This document shows, piece after piece, positions 50,559 to 59,730 of a stretch of DNA of 64,000 bases (position 1 is its first letter; the number at the start of each line of letters is the position of its first letter). The notes beneath the pieces were generated by a model. The model did not search any database. It worked only from the letters and a program-made list of their open reading frames with translations, and was not told where the DNA came from. The stretch comes from Candidatus Tityobacter terrigena (lineage in GTDB: Bacteria; Vulcanimicrobiota; Vulcanimicrobiia; Vulcanimicrobiales; Vulcanimicrobiaceae): assembly GCA_003156715.1 (NCBI GenBank), contig PMHO01000018.1:1-64000 (forward strand). Reading direction: 5' to 3'. The position numbers and the translations under genes were made by a program.

Positions 50559-52207
50559 ACGCGATCGCGAACGGTTCGTTTCGGCGGCCGGTCGCGGTCG
50601 TCGGTGCCGGCCCGGTCGGTTTAACGGCCGCGATCGATCTCGCGCAGCAAGGGCTCGACGTCGTGCTGCTCGACGAAGACGACACGCGGGCCATCGGCTC
50701 GCGCGCGATCTGCTTTTCAAAGCGGACCCTGGAGATTTTCGACCGGCTTGGTTGCGGTGAAAGGATGGCTCGCAAAGGCATCGGGTGGCGCGTCGGCAAG
50801 GTGTATTTTCGCGATCGACTGGTCTACGCATTCGACCTGTTGCCGGAATCGGGGTACCGGCGCCCCGCCTTCATCAACCTGCAGCAGTACTACGTCGAGG
50901 ATTTCTTGATCGAGCGCGCTTGCGAGTTACCCAACCTCGATCTGCGCTGGAAGAACAAGGTCGTGGGGCTCGTGCAGAACGACGAAGGTGTCGAGCTGCG
51001 CGTCGAGACCCCAGGCGGAACGGACGCGCTGTTTTTTGATTTCGTCGTCGCCGCGGATGGCGCGCGTTCGCCGATACGCGCGATGATGGGTTTGGAAACG
51101 AAGGGCCGCGTTTTCCGCGACCGCTTCCTGATCGCCGACGTGAAGATGAGCGCGGACTTTCCGACCGAGCGCTGGTTCTGGTTCGATCCGCCGTTCAATC
51201 GCAATCAGTCCGCCCTGCTACACCGGCAGCCCGACGGCGTATGGCGTATCGATTTCCAACTGGGCTGGGAGGCGGATCCGGCGCTCGAGAAACAGCCGGA
51301 GCGCGTCATTCCTCGCGTGCGCGCGCTGCTCGGATCGCAGATCGATTTCACGCTCGAGTGGGCCAGCGTTTACACGTTCTCGTGTTTGCGAATGGAGCGG
51401 TTCCGGCACGGTCGCGTGATCTTTGCCGGCGACGCGGCGCACGGCGTGTCGCCCTTCGGCGCGCGCGGCGCAAACTCGGGCATACAGGACGCCGACGCGC
51501 TGGGCTGGCGCTTGCGCTTGGTCCTGGAAGGAAAAGCGCCGGACCGCCTGCTCGATACGTACGACGCCGAACGGGTCTTCGCCGCCGACGAAAACATCCT
51601 CAACTCAACCCGCTCGACCGATTTCATTACGCCCAAGAGCGGGGTCAGCCGGACCTTTCGCAATGCGGTGCTGGAGCTAGCGAAAGACCACCCGTTCGCG
51701 CAACGGATGGTCAACAGCGGCCGCCTGTCGGTCCCATCGACGCTTACCGAATCCGCGCTCAATACGCCGGACTGCGAGCCGTTTGCCGGAGCGATGGTCC
51801 CGGGAGCCGTCGCGTCCGACGCGCCGGTACGCTGCGCCGGCCGGCCGGATTGGCTGCTCGCGCATATCGGCAACGCGTTCGTCGTGCTGTACTTCACGGA
51901 CGGCGCTCCTCAGGATGGAGTGAGCGCGGCCGTGCGCGAGTTCGAGCGGAGCTCGATCGAGGTTCGGCTGCTGATCGTCACGCGACCGAACGCCTTTGCC
52001 GGCAGCGTCTCTGGGATTACGGTCGTGGAAGACAGCGACGGTCTGTGCGCCCGGCGTTACGACGGCCGGCCAGGGACCTGCTACGTGTTCAGACCCGACC
52101 AACATGTCTGTGCCCGTTCGCGGCGTATCGATGCCGTTTGGCTGCGGGACGCCATCGATCGCGCGACCTGCGCCGGCGCGCTCACCCTGGCGAAAGAAGT
52201 TCGATGA
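50555..52207 (+). CDS. mhaA: FAD-dependent aromatic hydroxylase (3-hydroxyphenylacetate 6-hydroxylase-like)
   Basis: A 550-residue flavoprotein monooxygenase. GTG 50555 overlaps the previous stop. VVGAGPVGLTAAIDL near residue 15 binds FAD, VVAADGARSPIR is the DG motif, and VIFAGDAAHGVSPFGARGANSGIQDA is the GD motif. A thioredoxin-like C-terminal extension is typical of MhpA-type enzymes. It is followed by a 70-residue protein and then homogentisate dioxygenase. In Pseudomonas putida U, MhaA with the small protein MhaB makes homogentisate from 3-hydroxyphenylacetate, which fits this order. The exact substrate is inferred from context. Confidence 0.82.
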   Translation: MNAIANGSFRRPVAVVGAGPVGLTAAIDLAQQGLDVVLLDEDDTRAIGSRAICFSKRTLEIFDRLGCGERMARKGIGWRVGKVYFRDRLVYAFDLLPESGYRRPAFINLQQYYVEDFLIERACELPNLDLRWKNKVVGLVQNDEGVELRVETPGGTDALFFDFVVAADGARSPIRAMMGLETKGRVFRDRFLIADVKMSADFPTERWFWFDPPFNRNQSALLHRQPDGVWRIDFQLGWEADPALEKQPERVIPRVRALLGSQIDFTLEWASVYTFSCLRMERFRHGRVIFAGDAAHGVSPFGARGANSGIQDADALGWRLRLVLEGKAPDRLLDTYDAERVFAADENILNSTRSTDFITPKSGVSRTFRNAVLELAKDHPFAQRMVNSGRLSVPSTLTESALNTPDCEPFAGAMVPGAVASDAPVRCAGRPDWLLAHIGNAFVVLYFTDGAPQDGVSAAVREFERSSIEVRLLIVTRPNAFAGSVSGITVVEDSDGLCARRYDGRPGTCYVFRPDQHVCARSRRIDAVWLRDAIDRATCAGALTLAKEVR

Positions 52208-52416
52208 AGGCGCTTACGATCGAACCGAACATGGGCCGTCCCGACGACTTCTACGAAGCCCTCGTGGAAGCGCACCGCGACCTCACCGACGAGCAGAGCC
52301 AGGCGTTGAACGCGGCGCTGATTCTCCTGCTGGCCAATCACGTCGGGGAGCTTGAGGTCCTCAGGGATGCGCTGCGCCGCGCGCGGAAGACGGTCACCGA
52401 CAATCCGCCTCGATAG
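52204..52416 (+). CDS. mhaB: DUF2783 small protein, probable hydroxylase coupling protein (MhaB-like)
   Basis: A 70-residue helical protein from ATG 52204, overlapping the hydroxylase stop by 4 bases (ATGA). [23 protein letters not shown] and [18 protein letters not shown] are the DUF2783 pattern. In the 3-hydroxyphenylacetate system a small protein of about this size is needed to couple NADH use to hydroxylation. Size, order and family agree with that role, though no catalytic residues can be shown. Confidence 0.8.
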   Translation: MKALTIEPNMGRPDDFYEALVEAHRDLTDEQSQALNAALILLLANHVGELEVLRDALRRARKTVTDNPPR

Positions 52417-52426
52417 GAAAACGCTC

Positions 52427-53746
52427 ATGATGACCCTGTCACCCGCCGGGCTCGCTTACGAGTCCGGGTTCGGCAACGAATTCGCAACCGAAGCCCTGCC
52501 GGGCGCCCTGCCGGTCGGGCAGAACTCGCCGCAACGCTGCCCGTACGGGCTGTACGCCGAGCAGTTGTCGGGAACGGCATTTACGGCGCCGCGCGGCGCG
52601 AACCGGCGCTCTTGGCTCTACCGCATTCGGCCCGCGGCAATGCACCGGCCCTTCGAGCGGATTCCGAGCGAGCGCATCACGAGCGACTTCGGGCAGGTTG
52701 CAACGCCCCCGAATCAGCTTCGCTGGAATCCCTTGCCGCTGCCCGACGCTCCGACCGATTTTTTGGATGGCCTGATCGCGATGGCCGGCAATGGCGATCC
52801 GCACGCGCAGCTCGGCTGCGGCATCTACCTGTATGCCGCGAATCGCTCGATGGAGGATCGCTTTTTTTACAGCGGCGACGGCGAGCTCCTGATCGTTCCT
52901 CAGCAAGGGCGCCTGCGTTTGGCAACCGAGCTCGGCGTACTGGAAATCGAGCCGCTGGAAATCGCCGTGATTCCACGCGGCGTGCGCATGCGGGTCGAGT
53001 TGATCGATGCAGCTGCCAAAGGTTACGTCTGCGAAAACTTCGGCGTGCCGCTGCGCCTTCCGGATCGCGGGCCGATCGGAGCGAACGGCCTCGCGAATCC
53101 GCGCGATTTCCTGACGCCGGTCGCGCACTATGAGGACCGCGAAGGCGACTTCGAGCTCGTTGCCAAGTTTATGGGAAATCTGTGGTCGGCCAGGATCGAC
53201 CACTCGCCGCTCGACGTCGTCGCATGGCACGGCAACTATGCCCCGTACAAATACGATCTGCGGCGCTTCAACACGATCGGTTCGATCAGCTTCGACCATC
53301 CCGATCCGTCCATTTTTCTCGTGCTCCAATCGCCAAGCGACACGCCCGGGGTCGATGCGATTGACTTCGTCATCTTCCCGCCGCGCATTTTGGCGATGGA
53401 GCACACGTTTCGGCCGCCGTGGTTCCATCGCAACGTTGCGAGCGAGTTCATGGGACTCGTCGTCGGCGCGTACGACGCGAAAGCCGAGGGTTTTCTGCCG
53501 GGCGGCGCGAGCTTGCATAACAGCATGAGCGGGCATGGCCCCGACGCCGAGTCGTTCGCGCGAGCCTCGAGCGCGGACACGACGCAGGTCGAGCGCATCC
53601 GCGACACGATGGCGTTCATGTTCGAGACGCGCTGCGTCATCCGGCCGACGCGCTTTGCGCTCGAGACCTCGCAGCTGCAGGCGGAGTACTACCGCTGCTG
53701 GCAGGGCCTGGCCAAACGTTTCGATCCGCAGCGACCCGGCGGATGA
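52427..53746 (+). CDS. hmgA: Homogentisate 1,2-dioxygenase
   Basis: A 439-residue non-heme iron dioxygenase. It opens with [19 protein letters not shown] and the family stretch [24 protein letters not shown]. The iron ligands lie in [11 protein letters not shown] (His and Glu, near residue 330) and GHGPDAESF (His). [16 protein letters not shown] supplies the active-site His. It opens homogentisate to maleylacetoacetate. ATG 52427 gives the usual length; a longer frame would overlap the previous gene. Its stop overlaps the fumarylacetoacetase start (ATGA). Confidence 0.95.
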   Translation: MMTLSPAGLAYESGFGNEFATEALPGALPVGQNSPQRCPYGLYAEQLSGTAFTAPRGANRRSWLYRIRPAAMHRPFERIPSERITSDFGQVATPPNQLRWNPLPLPDAPTDFLDGLIAMAGNGDPHAQLGCGIYLYAANRSMEDRFFYSGDGELLIVPQQGRLRLATELGVLEIEPLEIAVIPRGVRMRVELIDAAAKGYVCENFGVPLRLPDRGPIGANGLANPRDFLTPVAHYEDREGDFELVAKFMGNLWSARIDHSPLDVVAWHGNYAPYKYDLRRFNTIGSISFDHPDPSIFLVLQSPSDTPGVDAIDFVIFPPRILAMEHTFRPPWFHRNVASEFMGLVVGAYDAKAEGFLPGGASLHNSMSGHGPDAESFARASSADTTQVERIRDTMAFMFETRCVIRPTRFALETSQLQAEYYRCWQGLAKRFDPQRPGG

Positions 53747-55065
53747 CCGGCTCCGCCCACGACGGAACGCACGATCCCAAGCTGCGCAGTTGGGTGGCTT
53801 CGGCAAACGAGCCGGGCAGCGACTTCCCGGTGCAAAACCTGCCGTTTGGATCGTTCAGACGGCGCGGAAGGGACGAGACCTTGCGGTGCGGCGTGGCCAT
53901 CGGCGATCGCATACTGGACATCGGGGCAGCGCTGGCCGCCGGTGCATTTCCGCCTCAAGCAGAGCGTGCTGCCGCCGCCGCCGCAGGCCCAGTGCTCAAC
54001 GCTCTGATGGAGCTCGGGCCGGGGGCTTGGTCGCTGCTGCGCGCGGCATTTTCGCACGCGCTACGTGAAGGGTCACCGCACGAGCGCGAGCTCGAAGCAG
54101 CGCTCGTGCCGATGGCGGCGGCGGAACTGGCGCTACCGATGGACGTCGGCGACTACACCGACTTCTATGCATCGATCTACCACGCCACCGCGGTCGGCGC
54201 GTTGCTGCGTCCCGATGAACCGCTCCTGCCGAACTACAAATGGCTTCCCGTCGCCTACCACGGCCGCGCTTCAACGGTCGTGATATCGGGCAGCGGTGTA
54301 CGCCGGCCCGTCGGACAAACGATGCCCTCCGGTGCGCAGACCCCGTTCGTCGGGCCTAGCAAACGCCTCGACTACGAACTCGAGGTCGGGATCGTCGTCG
54401 GGGTACCGAACGCACTCGGCGACCGCGTTGCCATCGAAGGCGCCGAACGGCACCTGTTCGGTCTTTGCTTGCTCAACGATTGGTCGGCCCGCGACGTGCA
54501 GGGCTGGGAGTACCGTCCGCTCGGCCCGTTCCTTGCCAAGAACTTCGCAACGACGATCTCGCCTTGGATCGTCACGATGGAAGCGCTCGAGCCGTACCGC
54601 GCGGGCTGGCAGCGCAACGGCGACGATCCGCAGCCGCTTCCATACCTGGATTGTGCCGATCTGCGGACGCGCGGTGCGATCGACCTGCAACTCGAAGTGC
54701 GGCTCGAAACGGCTGCGATGCGCGCCGCAGGCCAAGCGCCGGTGCAACTCTCGCGCTCGAATTTTCGCGATTGCTATTGGACCGTTTCGCAAATGCTGGC
54801 CCACCACACGGTCAACGGTTGCGCTCTGCGCTCGGGCGATCTGTTCGGCAGCGGAACCCAATCCGGTCCTGCGCCGGAAGAAGCAGGCTCACTGCTCGAG
54901 CTGACGCAGGCCGGCCGCCGGCCGCTGGTTCTACCCAACGGCGAGCGTCGCGCCTTCCTCGAAGACGGCGATCGGGTGATGCTGCGCGGCTGGTGCGAGA
55001 AGCGCGGAGCTGCGCGCATCGGCTTCGGCGAAGCGTCAGGAACGATACTGCCGGCGCGAGCCTAA
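53743..55065 (+). CDS. fahA: Fumarylacetoacetase
   Basis: A 440-residue enzyme. An SH3-like N-terminal domain ([10 protein letters not shown]) precedes the FAH fold: [13 protein letters not shown] (metal Asp), [18 protein letters not shown] (two metal Glu), [21 protein letters not shown] (metal Asp), [14 protein letters not shown] and [11 protein letters not shown]. It cleaves fumarylacetoacetate to fumarate and acetoacetate, the last step of homogentisate breakdown. Maleylacetoacetate isomerase, the step between, is not in the window; it may be elsewhere or replaced by a non-enzymatic glutathione route. Confidence 0.95.
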   Translation: MTGSAHDGTHDPKLRSWVASANEPGSDFPVQNLPFGSFRRRGRDETLRCGVAIGDRILDIGAALAAGAFPPQAERAAAAAAGPVLNALMELGPGAWSLLRAAFSHALREGSPHERELEAALVPMAAAELALPMDVGDYTDFYASIYHATAVGALLRPDEPLLPNYKWLPVAYHGRASTVVISGSGVRRPVGQTMPSGAQTPFVGPSKRLDYELEVGIVVGVPNALGDRVAIEGAERHLFGLCLLNDWSARDVQGWEYRPLGPFLAKNFATTISPWIVTMEALEPYRAGWQRNGDDPQPLPYLDCADLRTRGAIDLQLEVRLETAAMRAAGQAPVQLSRSNFRDCYWTVSQMLAHHTVNGCALRSGDLFGSGTQSGPAPEEAGSLLELTQAGRRPLVLPNGERRAFLEDGDRVMLRGWCEKRGAARIGFGEASGTILPARA

Positions 55066-55103
55066 AACGCGCCCCGCGCGCGTCAGCGTTCTGTTAGGAA
55101 GCG

Positions 55104-55535
55104 TTAAGCGCGCGGACGGCGCGCACAGATTTCGAGCCGCGTGCCGAGCGGATCTTCGAAGAAAAGTGCCGGGTAGGCGTCATCGATCGACCACTCGACC
55201 ACCCGGCCACCCGCGTCGCGAACGAGCGGTTCGAGCGCCGGGAGATCGGCTTCGCCGTCGAGCGCGAAGGCGATGCGCGTCGCGTTCGGGAGCGTCGACG
55301 GATCTTCGATGAAGCCCACGAACCAGCCCGGTGAGCCGGGCTCGAGCGGCGGGTGATACTCGATCGCGTTACGCGGCCGGACAGCGTCGACGTCGTGCCA
55401 TTCACCGTGGACGTCGACGTGCGCCTCCGACTTGCGTGAGAGCCCTAGGCGCGGCAGGACGGCATCGTAGAAACCTTCGACGGCCGCAATCGAGCTGACG
55501 CGGATGTCGGCGTGATCGAGGCCTAGCAACTTCAT
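55104..55535 (-). CDS. VOC-family protein (glyoxalase/dioxygenase fold)
   Basis: A 143-residue protein with one vicinal-oxygen-chelate module pair: LLGLDHADIRVSS at the start (metal-ligand His8), VEGFYDAVLPRLG, and FFEDPLGTRLEICARR at the end, where the final Glu is the usual ligand. Reaction unknown. It faces the fumarylacetoacetase gene convergently with a 38-base gap, so a role in aromatic catabolism is possible but not shown. Start ATG 55535. Confidence 0.85.
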   Translation of the reverse strand: MKLLGLDHADIRVSSIAAVEGFYDAVLPRLGLSRKSEAHVDVHGEWHDVDAVRPRNAIEYHPPLEPGSPGWFVGFIEDPSTLPNATRIAFALDGEADLPALEPLVRDAGGRVVEWSIDDAYPALFFEDPLGTRLEICARRPRA

Positions 55536-55589
55536 GGGTCGCTGCTATGACGACGGGCGTCACGGACCCTAGCAACCAGCAGTCGGCCG

Positions 55590-56438
55590 TTAGCGCTCCA
55601 CGGCCGGTGGCGAACCGGCGAAACGCGACCACGGGTCGTTCGGTCGAGCGTGTGACCAGGCCGCCGCAGACCACGGGTTCGCATCCCGCGTGGGCGCACT
55701 GACTCCGAAATGCGTCCATGGGTTGGACGCCTGGCGTATGCCGGCCGCTTCGCGCGCCTCGAAGGCGATGAACGATCGCACCTGACCCATCGGCACGACC
55801 GCAAAACGCGCGGTCCGTTCGTCGAATCCGCGTGCATCGTCCCTGACCGCCGTCCGCTCCTGGCTCACGATGATTCCGCAAAGCCGGCCGCCGGTGTCGA
55901 AAACGCCTCCGCCGGAATCCCCCGGACCGCACGTCGGGCAGCGAACCACGAATGCCTCTTGCATCGCATTCATGAAATGAAAGCTCGAGACGGTCCAGGC
56001 GTCGCCGTACGGATGCCCGATCACGTTGCCGCCCTGCGGGGGAGCACCATTCGACAGCGGCGCGACGGCGTATCGGTCGCCCGGGGCGAGACGAAAACGG
56101 ACGAGTGCCAAATCCGCGCCGTTGGAGGTAGCTTCAACGCTTGCGGATCGCCCGTCGTCCTTGCGGCGGTAGGTCTCTAGCCGCGCGCCCGGATCGCTGC
56201 CATTGAGCAGGTAGACGCGCGGTCTGGACATCGCCGCGACGACATGTCGCGCAGTTACGACGACGAGCTCTCCATCGGCGCTGCGCCCGACGATCTCGCC
56301 GGCTCCGAATACGGTATTGCCGCGACCGCAGTCGCGCGCGCAATCGCCGACGATCGTCACGGTCGAAAGCAGCTCGCGCTGCTGTGCGGAACCGTCCGAG
56401 CCGCGCAAGAGTAATGCGAGTACGATCGGCGCAATCAT
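55590..56438 (-). CDS. Exported trypsin-like serine protease
   Basis: A 282-residue protein with a short N-terminal signal. The chymotrypsin triad is visible: His in VTARHVVAAM, Asp in NGADLALVRF and Ser in CGPGDSGGGVF. Four Cys residues (DCARDCG and CPTCG) could form disulfides. It has no PDZ domain, unlike DegP/HtrA. The C-terminal 60 residues are Trp/Pro-rich (NPWTHFG, NPWSAAAW, DPWSRFAG), a short repeat of unknown role. Start ATG 56438. Confidence 0.85.
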   Translation of the reverse strand: MIAPIVLALLLRGSDGSAQQRELLSTVTIVGDCARDCGRGNTVFGAGEIVGRSADGELVVVTARHVVAAMSRPRVYLLNGSDPGARLETYRRKDDGRSASVEATSNGADLALVRFRLAPGDRYAVAPLSNGAPPQGGNVIGHPYGDAWTVSSFHFMNAMQEAFVVRCPTCGPGDSGGGVFDTGGRLCGIIVSQERTAVRDDARGFDERTARFAVVPMGQVRSFIAFEAREAAGIRQASNPWTHFGVSAPTRDANPWSAAAWSHARPNDPWSRFAGSPPAVER

Positions 56439-56594
56439 GCTTTCACGTTTCGGAGCGGACGGCTAAAAGGCTTAGCAGATGCGCCCAATCAACGCTCGTG
56501 CCTGCCCCGCCGGCATGAGGATCGCGTTAAAGCGGTGCGGGAGCGGCCCATGCAGTTTGCGAACCGCGCACGAACCTGCGAAATGAGGTGTCGC

Positions 56595-56858
56595 GTGTCC
56601 GATCCGTCGAAAGCGTTCGATCCGGTTGCCCAGCTCGCGGAGCTGCATGCGCTGTGGGGACAATGGAATCCAATGATGAATCCGCTGCGGTTCATGGGCA
56701 GTACGCCGCGCTACGAGGCGATCGACCCGACCGTGGCAGAGATTGCGGTGCTTGCGGCGATGCACAACATGGCGTCGACGCTGTCGAATCCGGGCAGTTT
56801 GAAGGCGGCCATATCGGGCGAGATCGCCGAGCGCGCCAAGCGTCTAGCAGCAAGCTAA
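56595..56858 (+). CDS. Small unknown protein
   Basis: An 87-residue protein from GTG 56595, chosen because GAGGT lies 5 bases upstream; an ATG at 56583 is possible. It is mostly helical and Met-rich (PMMNPLRFMGS, VLAAMHNMAS) and ends in a basic helix. No family recognised and no signal peptide. Confidence 0.5.
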   Translation: MSDPSKAFDPVAQLAELHALWGQWNPMMNPLRFMGSTPRYEAIDPTVAEIAVLAAMHNMASTLSNPGSLKAAISGEIAERAKRLAAS

Positions 56859-56942
56859 GCCGAGGTAAACCCCGCGTGAGAATCGGCCGGGAGCGCTCCC
56901 AGAATGCAACGCCGTGCGGTCGCGCGCGGTTGATACGATGTT

Positions 56943-57338
56943 ATGAGATTTTTGGGAAGTTTGCTCGCAACGATGGCCTTCACGGCCGCCCTGGCCGGGC
57001 CGGCGCTGGCGATAACCCATCAGGGCGCGCCGGCGCAGGAGCAGTACACCACGACGTTCGTCCAAGAACTCGGTGTCGGCAGACTCGGAGCCGGCGCATA
57101 CGAAGGAACGCTCAATTTGACGATCGACTCAGGGGGACTCGTCAACGGCTATTACCGGCCCGATGGCGGCACGTTTATCCCGGTGACGGGAGGCGTCGAC
57201 GGTACGTCGGTGTGGCTCGACTTCGGCTTCATGGGGCACGTGCACGTGACCGGTACGTTCGAGCAAGGCCAAATCGTCGGCTATACCTGGATCCACGGGC
57301 AAGACTTCGTCTTCACGGCGCGGCCGAGCACGGCGTAA
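56943..57338 (+). CDS. Small secreted beta-rich protein of unknown function
   Basis: A 131-residue protein with a clear signal peptide (MRFLGSLLATMAFTAALAG, ending at ALA). The mature part alternates hydrophobic and polar residues with many Gly and Thr (GAYEGTLNLTIDSGG, HVHVTGTFEQGQIVGYTW), the look of a small beta-barrel or sandwich. I cannot name the family. It is followed after 25 bases by another small gene on the same strand. Confidence 0.65.
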   Translation: MRFLGSLLATMAFTAALAGPALAITHQGAPAQEQYTTTFVQELGVGRLGAGAYEGTLNLTIDSGGLVNGYYRPDGGTFIPVTGGVDGTSVWLDFGFMGHVHVTGTFEQGQIVGYTWIHGQDFVFTARPSTA

Positions 57339-57363
57339 TCCTGCGAGTGGCCGGTTCGGCTGG

Positions 57364-57762
57364 GTGAGCGGACCGGAGATCCTCGACCGGTATCTGTTGG
57401 GTGAACCGGTGTCGAAGCCGGCCGTGATCGGGACCGTATTGCGGGACCGATCGCCGCTGCCGGCGGCGGCGCCCTTTTATCGCGCTCTCGAGCGGGTGGG
57501 AGCGCAGGCGGATGACATGGCCTTCGTCGCGCTTCGCCTCGTGTTGAGCGGCATCGCACCGAGCGACGCGAGCGTTCGACGCTTGCGGGCGGTGGCCGGA
57601 GTTGCACGGGCCTGTGCCACCGGCGACCGAGCCGGCTTGCGCAAGCTGCTGGCGCGCGACGCCGAGGTGCTCGCCGTCCTGCCCCACCCGGGCGACGAGC
57701 CGGACTTGGAGGGACTCGGCCTAGCGGCGCGCGACGCCTACCGACGCGAACTGGAGTCGTAG
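57364..57762 (+). CDS. Small unknown cytoplasmic protein
   Basis: A 132-residue, helical, Ala/Leu/Arg-rich protein starting at GTG 57364. No motif or membrane segment stands out. RLVLSGIAPSDASVRRLRAVAGVARACATGDR suggests a small helical bundle. Codon use is like that of its neighbours, so it is probably real. Confidence 0.5.
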   Translation: MSGPEILDRYLLGEPVSKPAVIGTVLRDRSPLPAAAPFYRALERVGAQADDMAFVALRLVLSGIAPSDASVRRLRAVAGVARACATGDRAGLRKLLARDAEVLAVLPHPGDEPDLEGLGLAARDAYRRELES

Positions 57763-57832
57763 GCGGATCGCGTGGGCCCCGCCGAGCTACTTGCGAAACG
57801 CTCGCGGCTTGCTGCTACGTTACCGTGGCGTT

Positions 57833-58162
57833 ATGCCTTGGTTGCTTTCTGCCGCCCTCGCGCTCCTCGTCCTTGCAGCGCCGTCCGCCGGGTTGGCCCA
57901 GGGCGACGCGCCGCCCGTTCGGGCCCGTAACGCAGGAGTCATCGCGGGGCGCGTGGTCGGGATCGATTATCGCACCGGAATCGCCGACGTTGCGACCCGT
58001 AACCGCGGACGCTTCGAGGTACAGATTTTGCCGAGCACGATCATTGAGGGGCCGACGCCGGGATTCCATACCATCACGGACATTGCCAAGGGCTCGCGCA
58101 TCCGCGTTTTCTTGAGCCAGCGGGGCAATTTGTTCAACGCTCAAATCGTACGCATAAAGTAG
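57833..58162 (+). CDS. Exported small OB-fold-like protein
   Basis: A 109-residue protein from ATG 57833, with a signal peptide (PWLLSAALALLVLAAPSAGLA) and a mature part resembling a small OB/DUF5666-like barrel: GRVVGIDYRTGIADVATRNRG, TIIEGPTPGFHTITDIAKG, RIRVFLSQRGNLFNAQIV. Function unknown. It lies 8 bases upstream of nagZ, so it could be the first gene of that operon. Confidence 0.55.
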   Translation: MPWLLSAALALLVLAAPSAGLAQGDAPPVRARNAGVIAGRVVGIDYRTGIADVATRNRGRFEVQILPSTIIEGPTPGFHTITDIAKGSRIRVFLSQRGNLFNAQIVRIK

Positions 58163-58170
58163 CGAAGCCC

Positions 58171-59730
58171 GTGCCGCGGAGCGCCGCAGGCCGTCGTACC
58201 GCAGATGAAGCGGCTCGTTTGGCGGGCCGCGTTCTTTGCGTCGGTTTTCCAGGGACGGAGGCAAGGGCCGCGGTGCTCGAGGAGCTGCGCGAATTGAGTC
58301 CGGGCGCGATCCTCCTCTTCTCGCGCAACATCACCTCGGTCGAAGCGACGCGAGCGCTGGCCGATGCGCTCCGGGCGGCGCTCGGCGACGTTCTGATCGC
58401 GATCGACCAAGAGGGCGGGCGCGTCGCGCGCTTGCGGCTGGGCGCAACGCCGGTCCCTTCGATGATGGCGCTCGGCGCCTGCGGCGACGAGGGATTGGCG
58501 GAGCGGGTCGGGCTTTCGATCGCGGGCGATCTGCGGCGCGCCGGGGCGGACGTCGACTTCGCCCCCGTTCTCGATTTGGCGCTCGAGCCTCAGTCGGCGA
58601 TCGTTGGGACACGCTCGTTCGGCGACGAGCCGGCGCGGGTCGCAGCGCTCGGCGCGGCGGTCACGCGCGGTCTGCAACGCGGGGGAGTCGCGGCCACGCT
58701 CAAGCACTTTCCCGGACACGGCGCAACCGAGTTCGATTCGCACGCGGAGCTGCCGGTCGTCGGCGCCGGCGGGGCGACGCTGCGCGAGCGCGAACTGGTT
58801 CCGTTTGCAGCCGGCATCGCGGCCGGCGCGCGCTGCGTGATGAGCGCGCACGTCGTTTTCCCGGCGCTCGACGCGGAGCGCCCCGCGACGCTGTCGCCTA
58901 CGATTCTGACCGGACTGTTACGGGACGAGCTGGGGTTCGCAGGCGTGTGCGTCACCGATTGCTTGGAGATGGACGCCGTCGCGGCCCACGGCGGGAGCGT
59001 CGCCGCCGCGGTCGCCGCGCTGCGCGCCGGGGCCGATCTCTTGACGGTTAGCCATACCCTCGGCGTGGCACGCCAGATGCGTACGGCACTGGCGCACGCG
59101 CTCGAAGCCGGTACGATCGAGGACGAGCGGATGCGTCAAGCGGTCGCCCGCGTGGACGACCTGCGGCGCTGCCTGGCTCGCGCCCAGCCCCAAACCGACC
59201 CCGACCCCCACTGGGTCGCGCACCAGGTGGCCCGTCGCGCGATCACGCTGGTGCGGGGCCGGGCGCGCCTCGATCTGAACGAGCCGGCGACCGTCGTCTC
59301 GTTCGAGGGCGAAAGCGCGGACGGCGTCGGTTCCGGGACCGAACGCGCCTCACTCAATCGCGCGCTGCGAACGCGCGGCATGCGCAGTGAAATACTGCGC
59401 GTTCCGTTGGAACCCGAACCAGAGATGGTCGAACATCTGCGCGCCGTGCTCGCCGCACAGCGCGGCCGAAACGTCGTCATCGTCATGCGGCGTGCGCACC
59501 GCCACCGGTCGCAACGAAGCGCGATCGATGCATTACTCGCGAGCACTCCCCAAGCGTGGCTCGTCTCAGCTCTGGAGCCGTTCGACGTCGGGTGTTTTCC
59601 GCGCGCGCGCAACGTGCTCTGCTCGTACGGCGACGGCGCGCTCGAATGCGAGGCGCTGGCCGACGTCCTGACCGGCCGCGCCGGCGCCGGCGGGAAGCTG
59701 CCGGTGCGTCTTCCGGCGAGCGCCCCTTGA
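58171..59730 (+). CDS. nagZ: Beta-N-acetylglucosaminidase NagZ (GH3)
   Basis: A 519-residue GH3 enzyme from GTG 58171. The catalytic domain (about 1-340) shows GAILLFSRNI, AIDQEGGRVARL, LKHFPGHG (with the general-acid loop Asp/His in FDSHAEL) and VTDCLEMDAV, which holds the nucleophile Asp. About 180 extra residues follow, as in two-domain Bacillus-type NagZ rather than the 340-residue enterobacterial form. No signal peptide is seen, so it probably acts inside the cell on GlcNAc-anhydroMurNAc or muropeptides. First of the overlapping recycling genes. Confidence 0.92.
   Translation: MPRSAAGRRTADEAARLAGRVLCVGFPGTEARAAVLEELRELSPGAILLFSRNITSVEATRALADALRAALGDVLIAIDQEGGRVARLRLGATPVPSMMALGACGDEGLAERVGLSIAGDLRRAGADVDFAPVLDLALEPQSAIVGTRSFGDEPARVAALGAAVTRGLQRGGVAATLKHFPGHGATEFDSHAELPVVGAGGATLRERELVPFAAGIAAGARCVMSAHVVFPALDAERPATLSPTILTGLLRDELGFAGVCVTDCLEMDAVAAHGGSVAAAVAALRAGADLLTVSHTLGVARQMRTALAHALEAGTIEDERMRQAVARVDDLRRCLARAQPQTDPDPHWVAHQVARRAITLVRGRARLDLNEPATVVSFEGESADGVGSGTERASLNRALRTRGMRSEILRVPLEPEPEMVEHLRAVLAAQRGRNVVIVMRRAHRHRSQRSAIDALLASTPQAWLVSALEPFDVGCFPRARNVLCSYGDGALECEALADVLTGRAGAGGKLPVRLPASAP

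Noticed and set aside
52439-53806. A 455-residue minus-strand frame opposite hmgA
   Set aside because: Antisense to homogentisate dioxygenase, whose iron-ligand motifs are unambiguous.
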